From Nymphaea colorata (taxonomy: Eukaryota; Streptophyta; Magnoliopsida; Nymphaeales; Nymphaeaceae), in contig NC_045142.1 in assembly GCF_008831285.2 (NCBI RefSeq), positions 24,503,876 to 24,567,875 on the forward strand: a stretch of DNA of 64,000 nucleotides, in the 5' to 3' direction. The notes under the pieces were generated by a model. The model searched no databases. It saw nothing but the letters and a program-made list of their open reading frames with translations, and was not told the origin of the DNA. Of this stretch, positions 50,721 through 62,907 are shown piece after piece. Numbering within the stretch: the first letter of the stretch is position 1; the number at the start of each line of letters is the position of its first letter. The translations under genes were made by a program, and so were the position numbers.

Positions 50721-51646
50721 AGTACACGGAGATCCCTATTCTTGAAATTGGATGCCCTGAGAGGCATAGCGTATTAGTTGATTGAACTGAAGGGCTCGTG
50801 AAAATATGACTATTATTAGGTCGACTGCCATGGGTGCTACTTTTCTAAATGGTAAATGGTGGATGCATGACACTCTAGTTGACAGGTATACAGTTTTGCA
50901 CTCAGGTCCTAAAGCAGCCTTCCACTTTAGGGGCATGGAAAAAAGGGGAGGGCCTTTTTTCTTCATCATCTTCTTCTTCTTCTTCTTTTTCTTCTGTTGC
51001 TGTTGTGCATAGAAATACACTAAGATCCATGAAATTGCATTTATTTTCAGATATCTAAAACTGGACGCTGACCTAGTTATTTGGATACTTTTATTGAAGG
51101 GTCATGGTTCTACTGAGGATTTTGTATGTATCAACTATCAAAGCAAGGGTTCATAGAACACAAGGTAGCCAAGCATGAGAGAGAAGCTGCTCACATATGC
51201 TAAGAAGATATAGGCAAGGACTCTTGGAGAGAGGCTAGGCATTTCCTCTCTCCTTCTAGCTTCTTGTGTGTGTGTGTGTGTGTTTCCCATGCCTAAAGGT
51301 ACTACATATAGATGTTTAGGGGGCTAAAAGAGTCAATAAATCAATAATTTACAAAAAATACTTTTACTTTTTTAGAAACATTAACAAAGAGAAGTTGCTG
51401 CTTAAATACTTTTACTTTCAATAGCTTCAATTAGAGAAAATGTTTGTCCATGGGATCAGTTCCAGGTCAGTTTCCAGGTTTATGTGGCTAACATTGGAAT
51501 TCAGTGTTCTCCCATTTCACCATAAGGTTATTTTCCATTTCTTTTTTTGTATGAAATTTTCAATTTCACTTTTGCCTTTATAAAGGAGATCTTTTGGTCT
51601 ACCATCAATGGTATTTTATCATTTCTACCCCCTAACACATAGTGTT

Positions 51647-51782
51647 CAGGGGCAGAACCAGAAATATTTCATGAGGGGAGCCAAATTAAATTTTCTAAAA
51701 TTTTGACTTGGACCGAGATATCATTTTTCAAAATTTTTATATAGTACAAGTGAACTTTTTTAAAAATTTACATGTAACTTTT
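51647..51782. mobile_element. Truncated GGAGCC-family MITE in copy B
   Basis: The left part starts CAGGGGCAGAACCAGAAAT. The right end is missing here but present in copy C at 57168-57352, so this copy lost it after the units diverged, or gene conversion intervened. Copy D begins inside this element (59740). Confidence 0.65.
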
Positions 51783-52430
51783 TAACTCTATGAGAGAGGC
51801 ACCTAACATAGAATAGATTCTAGATTGATTCATATAATAACCAAAACCAAATATTGTTTAATCCGATATGAAAAGTCGAATTTGTTGTCAATTTCACATT
51901 TTTTCTATTTCCTTCCCAGGGAGTAATGGGATGATCCTGAAGACCAAGTTGAAAAAGTTTTAATTTTTACTATGTCATATTTGAATCCAGTTTACGATAT
52001 TTGGTGTTCTTGCTATATTAGTTGGAGTTGAACCAAATTTTGTCATTTTTTCAGTATCAAATTTGAATCAAATTGGAAATCCACAAATAGATTGTGGTTT
52101 TGCCATATGGATTGGATTTGAAGCAGTACTTACTATTGTTAGACTTGAACCTAATTCCGGAAACAAATTTCCTTCTCCCTATTTCCAGTTTCTGAAATAG
52201 ATTGAAACATATTATTCATCTTTCTAATATGATAAAATTTTCTTGAAATCCAATTCATTTGCACACTAAAATTCCTTTCTTCTCTTTGTTTTGTAAAATT
52301 GATTTGCAGTTAATATCCCCTCAGGTACAGTAAATTTTGCTTGACATCCAAATCGTTTGCTAGTCCCACACAAAGATAGAATTCAGTTTTGATTGTCCAT
52401 ACTTATCTGAAATGCTTCACATATTCATGT

Positions 52431-52461
<31 letters not shown>

Positions 52462-52643
52462 TTGTGTGTTTGTGTGTGTGTGTGTACTACAAACTGTAGC
52501 CAAGCAACCGCCATTGTCAATATGCCTTTTGTGATGTCTTTCGCATTTGCTTTTAACAATACAAAATAAAAAATACCATCTAGCTACAGAAGTAGCAAGC
52601 TTTATTTCAATGTGTATACATATGTATCTATGTGTGTGTGTGT

Positions 52644-52816
52644 CAGTAGTGGAGGTACATATAGGCTGACATAGGTAGTTGCTTGTTCCAGTAACAATAT
52701 ATATCTTTTTTAATGTTATATCGATGCCTTAAAATTATTTACTTAATTATATATGTTGTGCCCTATAAAAAATAAAAATTTCTGCAATGGTGCCCCTTAG
52801 CCATGCTCTGCAACTG
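52644..52816. mobile_element. hAT-like MITE inserted in a GT microsatellite (copy B)
   Basis: The 173-bp element begins CAGTAGTGGAGGTAC and ends ATGCTCTGCAACTG, flanked on both sides by GTGTGTGT. The same insertion is in copy D (60683-60855), so it predates that duplication. Copy C has a deletion spanning this site. Confidence 0.72.
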
Positions 52817-54389
52817 GTGTGTGTGTATGCTTCTATTGTTCTCATGATTTGCAAAAGTCATTGTCATAAACTTCAAAACTTTATTTTAGTGCCTGAACGT
52901 GGAAATATACCTTCATGCACATGCATGTACCTGTTTGTGCATTATTCCAGATGTATATGAATACAAATGATCTACGTATCAATTTGGACATTGTGTATAG
53001 ATCCATTGTATCTCTCTCCAGCTTCTATTTTGTTGATTTACCTTGTTTAGGTTTTGGCATTTTTAAGGTGCCTAGGGTTTGAATTCAATGACTACAATTT
53101 ACAAGGCAATAGGCACACGACTCGTACACTTTGTCACCCCATGTTCATTTTAGTTCTCAAGGTTAATGAACACGTATGCTTTGAAAGCCATGCTTCGAAA
53201 TTTGGCTTGGCTCCCTACAAATGACTGTTAAATAGATAATCATGTTTTTTAAGGTTGAGGATGAGGGTAGAGGATGATATTGTATAACTTTCAGTAAGCA
53301 AGCAGGAGACTAGCAACCTACCACCCAAAAAAAGACCCTTAGGTCCCTTCATTTTCTTTGCATTTGTGGTCTCGTGCGGTGTTAGGACTTGGCCTCTCAA
53401 CATTACACCATTCAACTTAGGTGTCGTGCTTTGATCTTTAATGATTCAAGGAAGCAGTGCTCACAAGAATCAAACAAAGTGATGTACCTTCTATGTACCT
53501 ACCTGTCCCACTTACTATGTTACGCTACTACTTGGAGGAGCTTATGATAGTGATATCCAGAGTAAGCTAAACAAGTGTAGTCTATACCGGTGATAATTGT
53601 CACGGCCACATAATTTTTCAACTGCCACCCACTCCTTCCAGCCAAAGGTGTACTTGCGTAAGAACACCTCCCATGAACGAGAATGAAACAAAATAGAGGT
53701 AGTATTTTTTTGTACTCACTTCGGACAAATTGAAGACCCACCCCCATTTTCATGCACAAGATGGGTGTTTGAGTTGCCAAGAGAAATTTCTCTTCCTCTA
53801 GATTTTTCTCTTTTTGTGCTTTGGAGGTGTTCTTATGTGTGAACATCACAGGCTGCCCTATTATATTCCTTTTAATGTCTTTAAATTTTATTCTTCTTTG
53901 CCTTTGTCTTTCTTTCCTTTCTGCATTTTTTTCAAAGTTTTTGGGGGCTTCTGTTTGAGGCAAGGAACATTCTAAGCCCTGAATCAGGAGAAGTTTTTGA
54001 ATCAATGGGCTAGGAAGGGTTTTAGGAATTCTGCGATGAAAATTTTAGAAACGATGAGGAAGATTAGAATCATGTGCAGTGACTCAATGCCACTAATTCC
54101 TTGAGCTATAAGATCATTGGTGTCGTTGAAGGCAGCCTACCATTATCAAGGGCCTTGTCTTGAAGAAGTTGATTCACAAGATTGTCATCCCTATGTTGTC
54201 TTCTCCATAACGGCTTCTGTTATTGACACGCACCCAACGAGAAAAAAAAACTGCCCAACCCTCGTCTTCGAGGTCAAAATTTGTATGCTACCTCTATGTA
54301 TGCAACGAATGTATGAAGGGGTAGACTTTGCTACCATTATGCATATTTACTTCAATACCCTAACAATGCACGTGCACAATGAATATTCT

Positions 54390-54615
54390 TAACCCTGTTA
54401 TTATCTCACACCTCTGTCATTATCTAATACCCCTGTTGTTATCTTATGCCCATTGTCTCGTACCTTTATTATTATCTCATACCTATGTCGTTATCTCATA
54501 TTCATTATTTAATAACCCCTACCATTATCTCATGCCCATTATCTCATACGACTGTCATTATCTCGTGCCCATAGCATCTAAGATAATTATAGGGTTGATA
54601 TGAGACATTGGTAGA
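54390..54615. repeat. Degenerate ATCTCATA minisatellite with inverted terminal part
   Basis: About ten imperfect 18-22-bp units of the form TATCTCATACCTATGTCGTT run to about 54570. They are followed by AGATAATTATAGGG and ATGAGACATTGGTAGATAAT, which read the unit in reverse. Copies C (59600-59735) and D (62410-62630) carry versions. Confidence 0.75.
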
Positions 54616-55104
54616 TAATGACAAACTATATAAAAGAAAAAAGGCAGGGATCACCAAACACATTTTTTTTTCAAAAAAATGGTTTCAAAATTGCAACCAA
54701 TTTCAATTCTGATCTGATTCAACCGATTCACAGAATCTTAACTTTTCCGTTTGGTCTCCGATTCGATTCAAAAATGTTTTTTTTTTTATGTTTACATATT
54801 CAGATTTGAATACAAATAAAGAAAAGTTATATATGAATGTGACTATGAATCTGAATTCTATTCGCATTTGATTTTTACATTCATATCTGAATTCGAATCC
54901 AAATTTTGAATAAAATCTAACGATTTTTAAAATGCAAGAACATCAGATATAAAATATTTATTTAAAATGAAATCCGAATCTGAATCCGATCAGATTTCCA
55001 AATCAGATATTATTTTTTTTTATGTCTGATTTTTTCAGAATGATTCAGTTGAATATCCGATCCAAATTGAATATACTAACATTCTTAAATTGAAGAACGA
55101 GTCC

Positions 55105-55360
55105 GATGTGCCTGCCTTGGCAGCATTATATATGGCGAGATCCCCAGGAAAAAGAAAAGCGCCAGACTGAATGGTGAGTGGTGTGGTGATTTCTTTTTAC
55201 GAGGAAAAGTGAATATTGAGTTTGTTTTAAAAGCAAATATTAATGAATATTCACTTCAATTTCCTCATAAAAGAAATCCCCACGCCACTCACTGCCCAGG
55301 CTGACGCTTTTCTTTTTCTTCCGATCTCACCATGTATAACACTGCCGATACAGGCACATC
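55105..55360. repeat. 256-bp fold-back in copy C
   Basis: Counterpart of 49034-49290. The outer arms are better matched here: GATGTGCCTG, GGCAG, and ATGGCGAGATC against ATGGTGAGATC on the complement of the right arm. Confidence 0.85.
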
Positions 55361-55523
55361 ACACCCTGCCGACAATACGTGAAAAATGCAGTCAAACTGT
55401 ATCGGGTCTTACAATTCAAAGAATCAGATCAGATGAAATTGGTCACGAGTTTGGTTAATGGTCCTAAACTTCAGGTTCCAAATTCCAAGTCCATGTTCCT
55501 CCCTCTAGTTTGCAGGGCTAACA

Positions 55524-55648
55524 ACAACAACAACAACAATGCAAAAGTCGTGACCCATGTTCCTCCCTCTAGCTCGCCTGGCCCCCATATCCCTGCGAGC
55601 TAGAGGGAGGAACATGGGTCACGACTTTTGCATTGTTGTAGTTGTTGT
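55524..55648. repeat. AAC/GTT hairpin in copy C
   Basis: The 54-nt left arm ends GCTCGC (55577); the right arm starts GCGAGC (55595). Loop and AAC-repeat lengths differ from copy B, but the stem core is intact, including pairing of GTCGTGACCC with GGGTCACGAC, which restores the one mismatch seen in copy B. Confidence 0.9.
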
Positions 55649-57167
55649 TTTTCTTGCATGTTTTGTGGCTCATTTCATTCCCTTTGCCTCGTAGTGCTGC
55701 CTACATGCTTGATTCCATCCGTAAAGCCATTTTCTTCCCTATGGGTTTGAGTAGCCACAAAGGGTGGAGCCAAAAATTTTTCATAAGGAGGGCCGAATTA
55801 AAGTTTCTAAATTTTGACCGATGTCAAAATATTATATTTTTCAAAAACTTTTATATAGGACAAGTGAAATTTTCTGAAATTTACATGTAAGTGGGGCCAG
55901 GGCCAATGCGATTGCCCCCCCTTGATTCTGCCCCTAACCTCAACATTTTTCTATGCGTAGAAGAAGAAGAAGGGAGTTCCCGTATTGCCGATGGCCATAA
56001 GAAAAAACTACAAGCCACAAAGCCAACAAGAATAAAACAGAAAAGTAAAGGTAGGGTATAGGAAGGATGGTGGAACCAAGACTATCTATGTTCATTGCCT
56101 CGTGATACTGCCTTCCTTCCTGCACCCTACCTTCATTTTTATGTTTTTGATTTTGCTTGCTTTGTTGGTTGTAGTTTTTTCTTGTCGCCATCGGCATTAA
56201 TGGGAATGCCGCACTTCTTCTCCTATTCATAGAAGTACACAGAGTTCCCTATTATTGAAATTGAATGCCATGAGAGGCATAGTGTATTAGTTGATTGAAC
56301 TGAATGGCTCGTGAAAATATGACTATTATTCGTTCGACTGCAATGGGTGCTACTTTTCTAAACTATAAATGGTGGATGCATGACATTCGAGTTGACATGT
56401 ATACAATTTTCTACTCAGGTCCTAAAGCAACCTTTGACTTTAGGGGCAAGGAAAAAAGGGGTGGGCCTTTTTTCCTTTTCTTCTTCTTTTTTTTTTCTTC
56501 TTCTTTTGCTGCTGCTGCTCATAGAAATACACTAAGATCCATATTCTTGAAATTGCATTTATTATCATCTATCTAGAACTAGATGCTATCCTAGTTGTTT
56601 GGATACTTTTATTGAAAGGTTATGGTTCTAGTGAGGTTTTGGTATGTATCAATGCAAGGGGTTCATGGCACACACGACAGCCAAGCATGAAAGGGAAGCT
56701 GCTCACATATGCTGCGAAGGCACAGGTAAGGACTCTACGAGAGAAGCTAGGCATTTCCTCTCCCCTTCTAGCTTCTTGTCTCTTGTCTCCGTGTGTGTGT
56801 GTGTGTTTCCCATGCCTAAAGGTAATATATATATAGATGTTTTTGCGGGCTAAAAGAGTTAATAAATCAATAATTTACAAAAATACTTTTACTTTTTTGT
56901 AAACATTAACAATGAGGTGTTGCTGCTCAAATATTTTTACTTTCAATAGCTTCAATTAGAAAAAATGTTTGTCCATGGGATCAGTTCCAGGTCAGTTTCC
57001 ATGTTTATGTGGCTAACATTGGAATTTAGTGTTCTCTCATTTCACCATAAGGTTATTTCCTTTTTTTTTTGTATGAAATTTTGAATTTTACTTTTGCGTT
57101 TATAGAGGAGATCTTTTGTTCTACCATCAATGGTATTTTATTATTTCTGACCCCAACACAAAGTGTT

Positions 57168-57352
57168 CAGGGGCGGAGCCAGAAATTTTTCATGAGGGTA
57201 GCCTGAATTAAAGTTTCTAAATATTGACCAAGGCCAAAATATTATTTTTCAAAATTTTTATATAGGACAAGTAAAATTTTTAAAAATTTACATGTAATTT
57301 TTTTCTTTTAGGTTGGGCCAGGGCCCTTGGAGCCTATCTTGGCTTTGCCCTG
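57168..57352. mobile_element. Intact GGAGCC-family MITE in copy C
   Basis: The 185-bp element begins CAGGGGCGGAGCCAGAAAT and ends TATCTTGGCTTTGCCCTG. No clean target-site duplication is read. The copy B counterpart is truncated. Confidence 0.75.
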
Positions 57353-58002
57353 ATACGTCATGTTAGGCACCTAACATAGAATATATTCTAGATTGATTTG
57401 TATAATAAGCAAAATGAAATATTGTTTAATCAGATATGCAAAGTTAAATTTGTTGTCAGTTTCACATTTTTTCTATTTCCTTCCCAGGGAGTAATGGGAT
57501 GATCCTGAAGACCAAGTTGAAAAAGTTTTAATTTTTACTATGTCATATTTGAATCCAGTTTACGATATTTGGTGTTCTTGATATATTAGTTGGAGTTGAA
57601 CCAAATTTTGTCATTTTTGCTGTATCAAATTTGAATCAAATTGGGAATCTACAAATAAATTGTGGCTTTTCCATATGGATTGGATTTGAAGCAGTATTTA
57701 CTATTGTGAGACTTGAACCTAATTCGGGAAACAAATTTTCTTCTCTCTATTTCCAGTTTCTGAAATAGATTGAAATATATTATCATCTTTCTAATATGAT
57801 AAAATTTTCTTGAAATCCAATTCATTTGCACACCAAGATTCTTTTCTTCTTTTTGTTTTATAAAATTGATTTGCATATCATATCCCCTCTGGCACAGTAA
57901 AATTTGCTTGTCATCCAATTCATTCGCTATTCTCGGTCCAACGCCATGGTTGAATTCAGTTTTGATTATCTGAAATGCTCACATATTCATGCTATATTCA
58001 TG

Positions 58003-58003
<1 letters not shown>

Positions 58004-58062
<59 letters not shown>
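58004..58062. repeat. (TA)n microsatellite in copy C
   Basis: About 58 bp of TA; the equivalent sites in copies B and D have only a short TATATATA before a GT run. Confidence 0.95.
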
Positions 58063-58063
<1 letters not shown>

Positions 58064-58730
58064 AACATGTATATAGCATGGATATGTGAGCATTTCAATG
58101 TCTATATATTATGTGTGTGTGTGTGTGTGTGTGCACTACAAACTGTGGCCAAACAACCGCCATCGTCAATATGCCTTTTGTGGTGGCTTTTTGCATTTGC
58201 TTTTAACAACACAAAATAAAAAATACCATCTAGCTACAGAATTAGCAAGCTTTATTTCAATGTGTATATGATTGTATGCCTCTGTGTTTGTCAATAGTGG
58301 AGCCCCTACAAATGACTGTCTAGATAGATAATCATGTTTTTTAAGGCTGAGGATGAGGGTAGGGGATGATACTGTATAACTTTCAGTAAGCAAGCTGGCA
58401 ACCTATCACCCAAAAAAAAGACCGGAAGGTCTCCTCAGTTTCCTTGCATTTGTGGTTCTAGGATTTGGCTTGGCAACATTACACCATTCAACTTAGGTGT
58501 CGTGCTTTGATCTTTAATGGTTCAAGAAAATAGTCCACACAAAGATCGAACAAATGATGTATCTTTGATGTACCAACCTGTCCCACTTACTATATTGTGT
58601 TATTGCTTTGAGTAGCCTATGATAGTGACATTCAGTGTAAATTAAACAAGTGTAGTCTGTACCGGTGATAATTGTCACCGCTACATGATTTTCAACTGCT
58701 CCTATTTGCGTAATAACACCTCCAATGAAC

Positions 58731-58890
58731 GAGATTGAAACAAAATAGAAAGAGTATTTCTTAGCATGACAAGATTGAAACAAAATAGAAAGAGTATTTC
58801 TTTGCACGACGAGATTGAAACAAAATTGAGGGAGTATTTCTTTGCATGACGAGATTGAAACAAAATAGAGGGAATATTTCTTTGCACCCA
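58731..58890. repeat. 40-bp tandem repeat, four copies, private to copy C
   Basis: Units at 58731, 58771, 58811 and 58851, each GAGATTGAAACAAAATAGA followed by a GAGTATTTCTTTGCA-type end. Copies B (near 53690) and D (near 61728) have one unit only. Confidence 0.95.
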
Positions 58891-59736
58891 CTTCGGGCAA
58901 ACCAGAGATCCACCCCCATTTTCATGCACAAGAAGGGTGTTCGAGTTACCAGCAATGAGTGCAGAGAAATTTTCTTCTAGATTTTTCTATTTTTTGTTCT
59001 TTTGAGGTGTTCTTATGTGTGAACATCACAGGTTGTCTTATTATCTTCCTTTTAATGTCTTTAAATTTTATTCTCCTTTGCCTTCGTCCTTCTTATCCTT
59101 TCTGCATTTTTTTTTTCGAAAGTTTTTGGATGCTTCTGTTTGAGGCAAGGAACATTCTAAGCCCTCAATCAGGAGGAGTTCTTGAATCCATGGCTTAGGA
59201 AGGGTTTTAGGAATTCTGCGATGAAAATATTAGAACCAATGAGGAAGATTAGAATCATATGCAGCGACTCAATGCCACTAACTCCTTGAGCTGTAAGAAG
59301 ATCAATGGTGGCGTTGAAGGCAGCCTACCGTCATCAAGAGCCTTGTTTTGAATAAGCTAATTCACAAGATTGTCATCCCCATGTTGTCCTCTCCATAACC
59401 GGCTTCCATTATTGAGACACAGAGCTTCATTGTCATCAACTCAATGAGAAAAACGAACTGCACAAACCCTTGTCTTTGAGATCAAGTTCTGTATGCTACC
59501 TCTGTGCATGCAATGAATGTATGTTGAGGGTGGACCCTGCTATCATTATGCATATTTACTTCAATACCCTAACATTGCATGTGCAGAACGAACATTCTTT
59601 ACCCTGTTATTATATGATACCCCAGTTGTTGTGTTATACCCATTGTCTCATATCTCTATCGTTATCTCTGCCGTTCTCTCATACTCGTTATCTTATACCA
59701 TGTCATTATCTCATAACTCATATCATCATCTCATAA

Positions 59737-62650
59737 CCAAATTAAAGTTTCTAAAATTTTGACTTGGACCGAGATATCATTTTTCAAATCAAGCAAACTT
59801 TTTTAAAAATTTACATGTAACTTTTTAACTCTATGAGAGAGGCACCTAACATAGAATAGATTCTAGATTGATTCACATAATAACCAAAACCAAATATTGT
59901 TTAATCCGATATGAAAAGTCGAATTTGTTGTCAATTTCACATTTTTTCTATTTCCTTCCCAGGGAGTAATGGGATGATCCTGAAGACCAAGTTGAAAAAG
60001 TTTTAATTTTTACTATGTCATATTTGAATCCAGTTTACGATATTTGGTGTTCTTGCTATATTAGTTGGAGTTGAACCAAATTTTGTCATTTTTTCAGTAT
60101 CAAATTTGAATCAAATTGGAAATCCACAAACAGATTGTGGTTTTGCCATATGAATTGGATTTGAAGCAGTACTTACGATTGTTAGACTTGAACCTAATTC
60201 GGGAAACAAATTTCCTTCTCTCTATTTCCTGTTTTTGAAATAGATTGAAATATATTATTCATCTTCCTAATATCATAAAATTTGCTTGAAATCCAATTCA
60301 TTTGCACACCAAGATTCTTTTCTTCTCTTTGTTTTGTGTAATTGATTTGCATCTAATATCCCCTCCGGTACGGTAAATTTTGCTTGGCATCCAATTTGTT
60401 TGCTAGTCCAACTCAAAGATAGAATTCAGTTTTGATTGTCCATACTTATCTGAAATGCTTCACATATTCATGTTATATATATATGTTTGTGTGTGTGTGT
60501 GTTTGTGTGTTTGTGTGTGTGTGTGTACTACAAACTGTAGCCAAGCAACCGCCATTGTCAATATGCCTTTTGTGATGTCTTTTGCATTTGCTTTTAGCAA
60601 CACAAAATAAAAAATACCATCTTGCTACAGAAGTCCCAAGCTTTATTTCAATGTGTATATATATGTATGTATGTGTGTGTGTCAGTAGTGGAGCTACATA
60701 TAGGCTGACATAGGTAGTTGCTTGTTCCAGTAACAATATATATCTTTTTTAATGTTATATAGATGTCTTACAACTATTTACTCATTTATATATGTTGTGC
60801 CCTATAAAAAATAAAAATGTCTACAATGGTGCCCCTTAGCCATGCTCTGCAACTGGTGTGTGTGTATGCTTCTATTGTTCTCATGATTTGCAAAAGTCAT
60901 TGTCATAAACTTCAAAACTTTATTTTAGTGCCTGAACGTGGAAATATACCTTCATGCACATGCATGTACCTGTTTGTGCATTATTCCAGATGTATATGAA
61001 TACAAATGATCTACATATCCATAATCGAGAATTTGGACATTGTGTATAGATCCATTGTTTCTCTCTCTAGCTTCTAAATTGTTGATTTACCTTGTTTAGG
61101 TCTTGGCATTTTTAAGGTGACTAGGGTTTGAATTCAGTGACTACAATTTACAAGGCAATAGGCAGACGACTCGAACACTTTGTCACACCATGTTCATTTT
61201 AATTCTCAAGGTTAATGAACACGTACGCTTTGAAAGCCATGCTTCGAAATTTGGCTTGGCTCCCTACAAATGACTGTTAGATAGATAATCATGTTTTTTA
61301 AGGGTGGGGATGAGGATAGAGGATGACACTGTATGACTTTCAGTAAGCAAGCAGGAGACTAGCAACCAACCACCCAAAAAAAGACCCTTAGGTCCCTTCA
61401 TTTTCCTTGCATTTGTGGTCTCGTGCAGTGTTAGGACTTGGCCTGACAACATTACACCATTGAACTTAGGAGTCGTGCTTTGATCTTTAATGATTCAAGG
61501 AAGCAGTGCTCACAAGAGTCAAACAAGTGATGTACTTTCTGTGTAGCTACCTGTCCCACTTACTATGTTATGCTACTGATTGGAGGAGCTTATGATAGTG
61601 ATATTCAGAGTAAATTAAACAATTGTAGTCTCTACCGGTGATACTTGTCACCGCTACATGGGTTTTCAACTGCCACCCACTCCTTGCAGCCAGTGGTGTA
61701 CTTGCGTAAGAACACCTCCAATGAACGAGAATGAAACAAAATAGAGGGAGTATTTTTTTGTACTCACTTCGGGCAAACCGAAGACCCACCCCCATTTTCA
61801 TGCACAAGATGGGTGTTCGAGTTGCCAAGAGAAATTTTTCTTCTCTAGATTTTTCTATTTTTGTGCTTTGGAGGTGTTCTTATGTGTGAACATCACAGGC
61901 TGCCCTATTATATTCCTTTGAATGTCTTTAAATTTTATTCTTCTCTTGTCTTTGCCTTTCTGCATTTTTTCCAAAGTTTTTGGGGGATTCTGTTTGAGAC
62001 AAGGAACATTCTAAGCCCTCAATCAGGAGAAGTTTTTGAATGAATGGGCTAGGAAGGGTTTTAGGAACTCTGCGATGAAAATATTAGAACCGATGATGAA
62101 GATTAGAATCACGTGCAGTGACTCAATGCCACTAATTCCTTGAGCTATGTGAAGATCAATGGTGCCGTTGAAGGCAGCCTACCATTATCAAGGGCCTTGT
62201 CTTGAAGAAGTTGATTCACAAGATTGTCATCCCTATGTTGTCCTCTCCATAATGGCTTCTATTATTGACACGCACCCAATGAGAAAAAAAAAAACTGCCC
62301 AACCCTCGTCTTCGAGATCAAGTTCTGCGAATGTATGAGAGGGTGGACTCTGCTACCATTATGCATATTTACTTCAATACCCTAACATTGCACGTGCACA
62401 ATGAATATTCTTAACCCTGTTATTATCTCACACCTCTTTCATTAACTGATACCTCTCTTGTTATCTTATGCCCATTGTCTCATATCTCTATTATTATCTC
62501 ATACCTATGTCGTTATCTCATATTCTTTATTTCATAACCCCTACTATTATCTCATACGACTGTCATTATCTCGTGCCCATAACATCTAAGATAATTATAG
62601 GGATGTTATGAGACATTGATAGATAATTACATACAATATAAAAGAAAACA
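59737..62650 (+). repeat. Macro-repeat copy D (3' half only, about 2.9 kb)
   Basis: It begins abruptly at CAAATTAAAGTTTCTAAAAT, equivalent to about 51687 of copy B, and follows copy B to its end with few changes by eye. The junction with copy C falls inside the ATCTCATA minisatellite, consistent with unequal exchange or a deletion joining two units. Confidence 0.85.
60683..60855. mobile_element. hAT-like MITE in copy D
   Basis: Counterpart of 52644-52816: starts CAGTAGTGGAGCTACA, ends CTCTGCAACTG, GT-repeat flanks on both sides. Confidence 0.7.
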
Positions 62651-62907
62651 AGGCAGGGATCACCCAACAATTTTTATTTTTTTTTAAAAGGTGGTTTCAA
62701 AATTGCAACCAATTTCAATTCTGATCTGATTCAACCAATTCGTTGAATCTTAACTTTTTCATTTGGTCTCCGGTTCGATTCAAAAAGTTTTTTTTTTTTT
62801 ATGTTTACATATTCAGATTCGAATACAAATAAAGAAAAATTATATATGAATGTGACTATGAATCTGAATTCTATTTGCATTTGATTTTTACATTCATATA
62901 TGAATTC

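Larger units (their letters stand above)
48600..54650 (+). repeat. Macro-repeat copy B (full, about 6.0 kb)
   Basis: The first and longest unit of a direct tandem array. Order of landmarks: AACCAATTTCAAT (48640), 257-bp fold-back (49034-49290), AAC/GTT hairpin (49470-49603), MITE (49791-49969), MITE (50242-50416), 290-bp fold-back (50431-50720), GT run (51270), a partial GGAGCC MITE (51647), GT run (52441), MITE (52644-52816), and the ATCTCATA minisatellite (54390-54590). Copies C, D and E repeat this order. I found no gene with family resemblance, only short frames. Possible gene-fragment relics lie near 53930-54300. Confidence 0.85.
54660..59735 (+). repeat. Macro-repeat copy C (about 5.1 kb)
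   Basis: Same landmark order as copy B, with at least two internal deletions: the segment equivalent to 49730-50243 (at about 55757), and the segment equivalent to about 52640-53210 (at about 58300). It has private changes: a long TA tract (58004-58062), a four-copy 40-bp expansion (58731-58890), and an intact GGAGCC MITE (57168-57352). The end is cut within the ATCTCATA minisatellite. Confidence 0.85.

Noticed and set aside
58514-58955. Minus-strand frames with repeated CFNLVMQRNT-like segments
   Set aside because: Produced by the 40-bp minisatellite; the unit is not a multiple of three, so each copy changes frame.
48600-62650. LTR retrotransposon reading of the 6-kb units
   Set aside because: No reverse transcriptase, integrase or gag motif, no primer-binding site or polypurine tract seen, and units abut head to tail rather than flanking an internal region.
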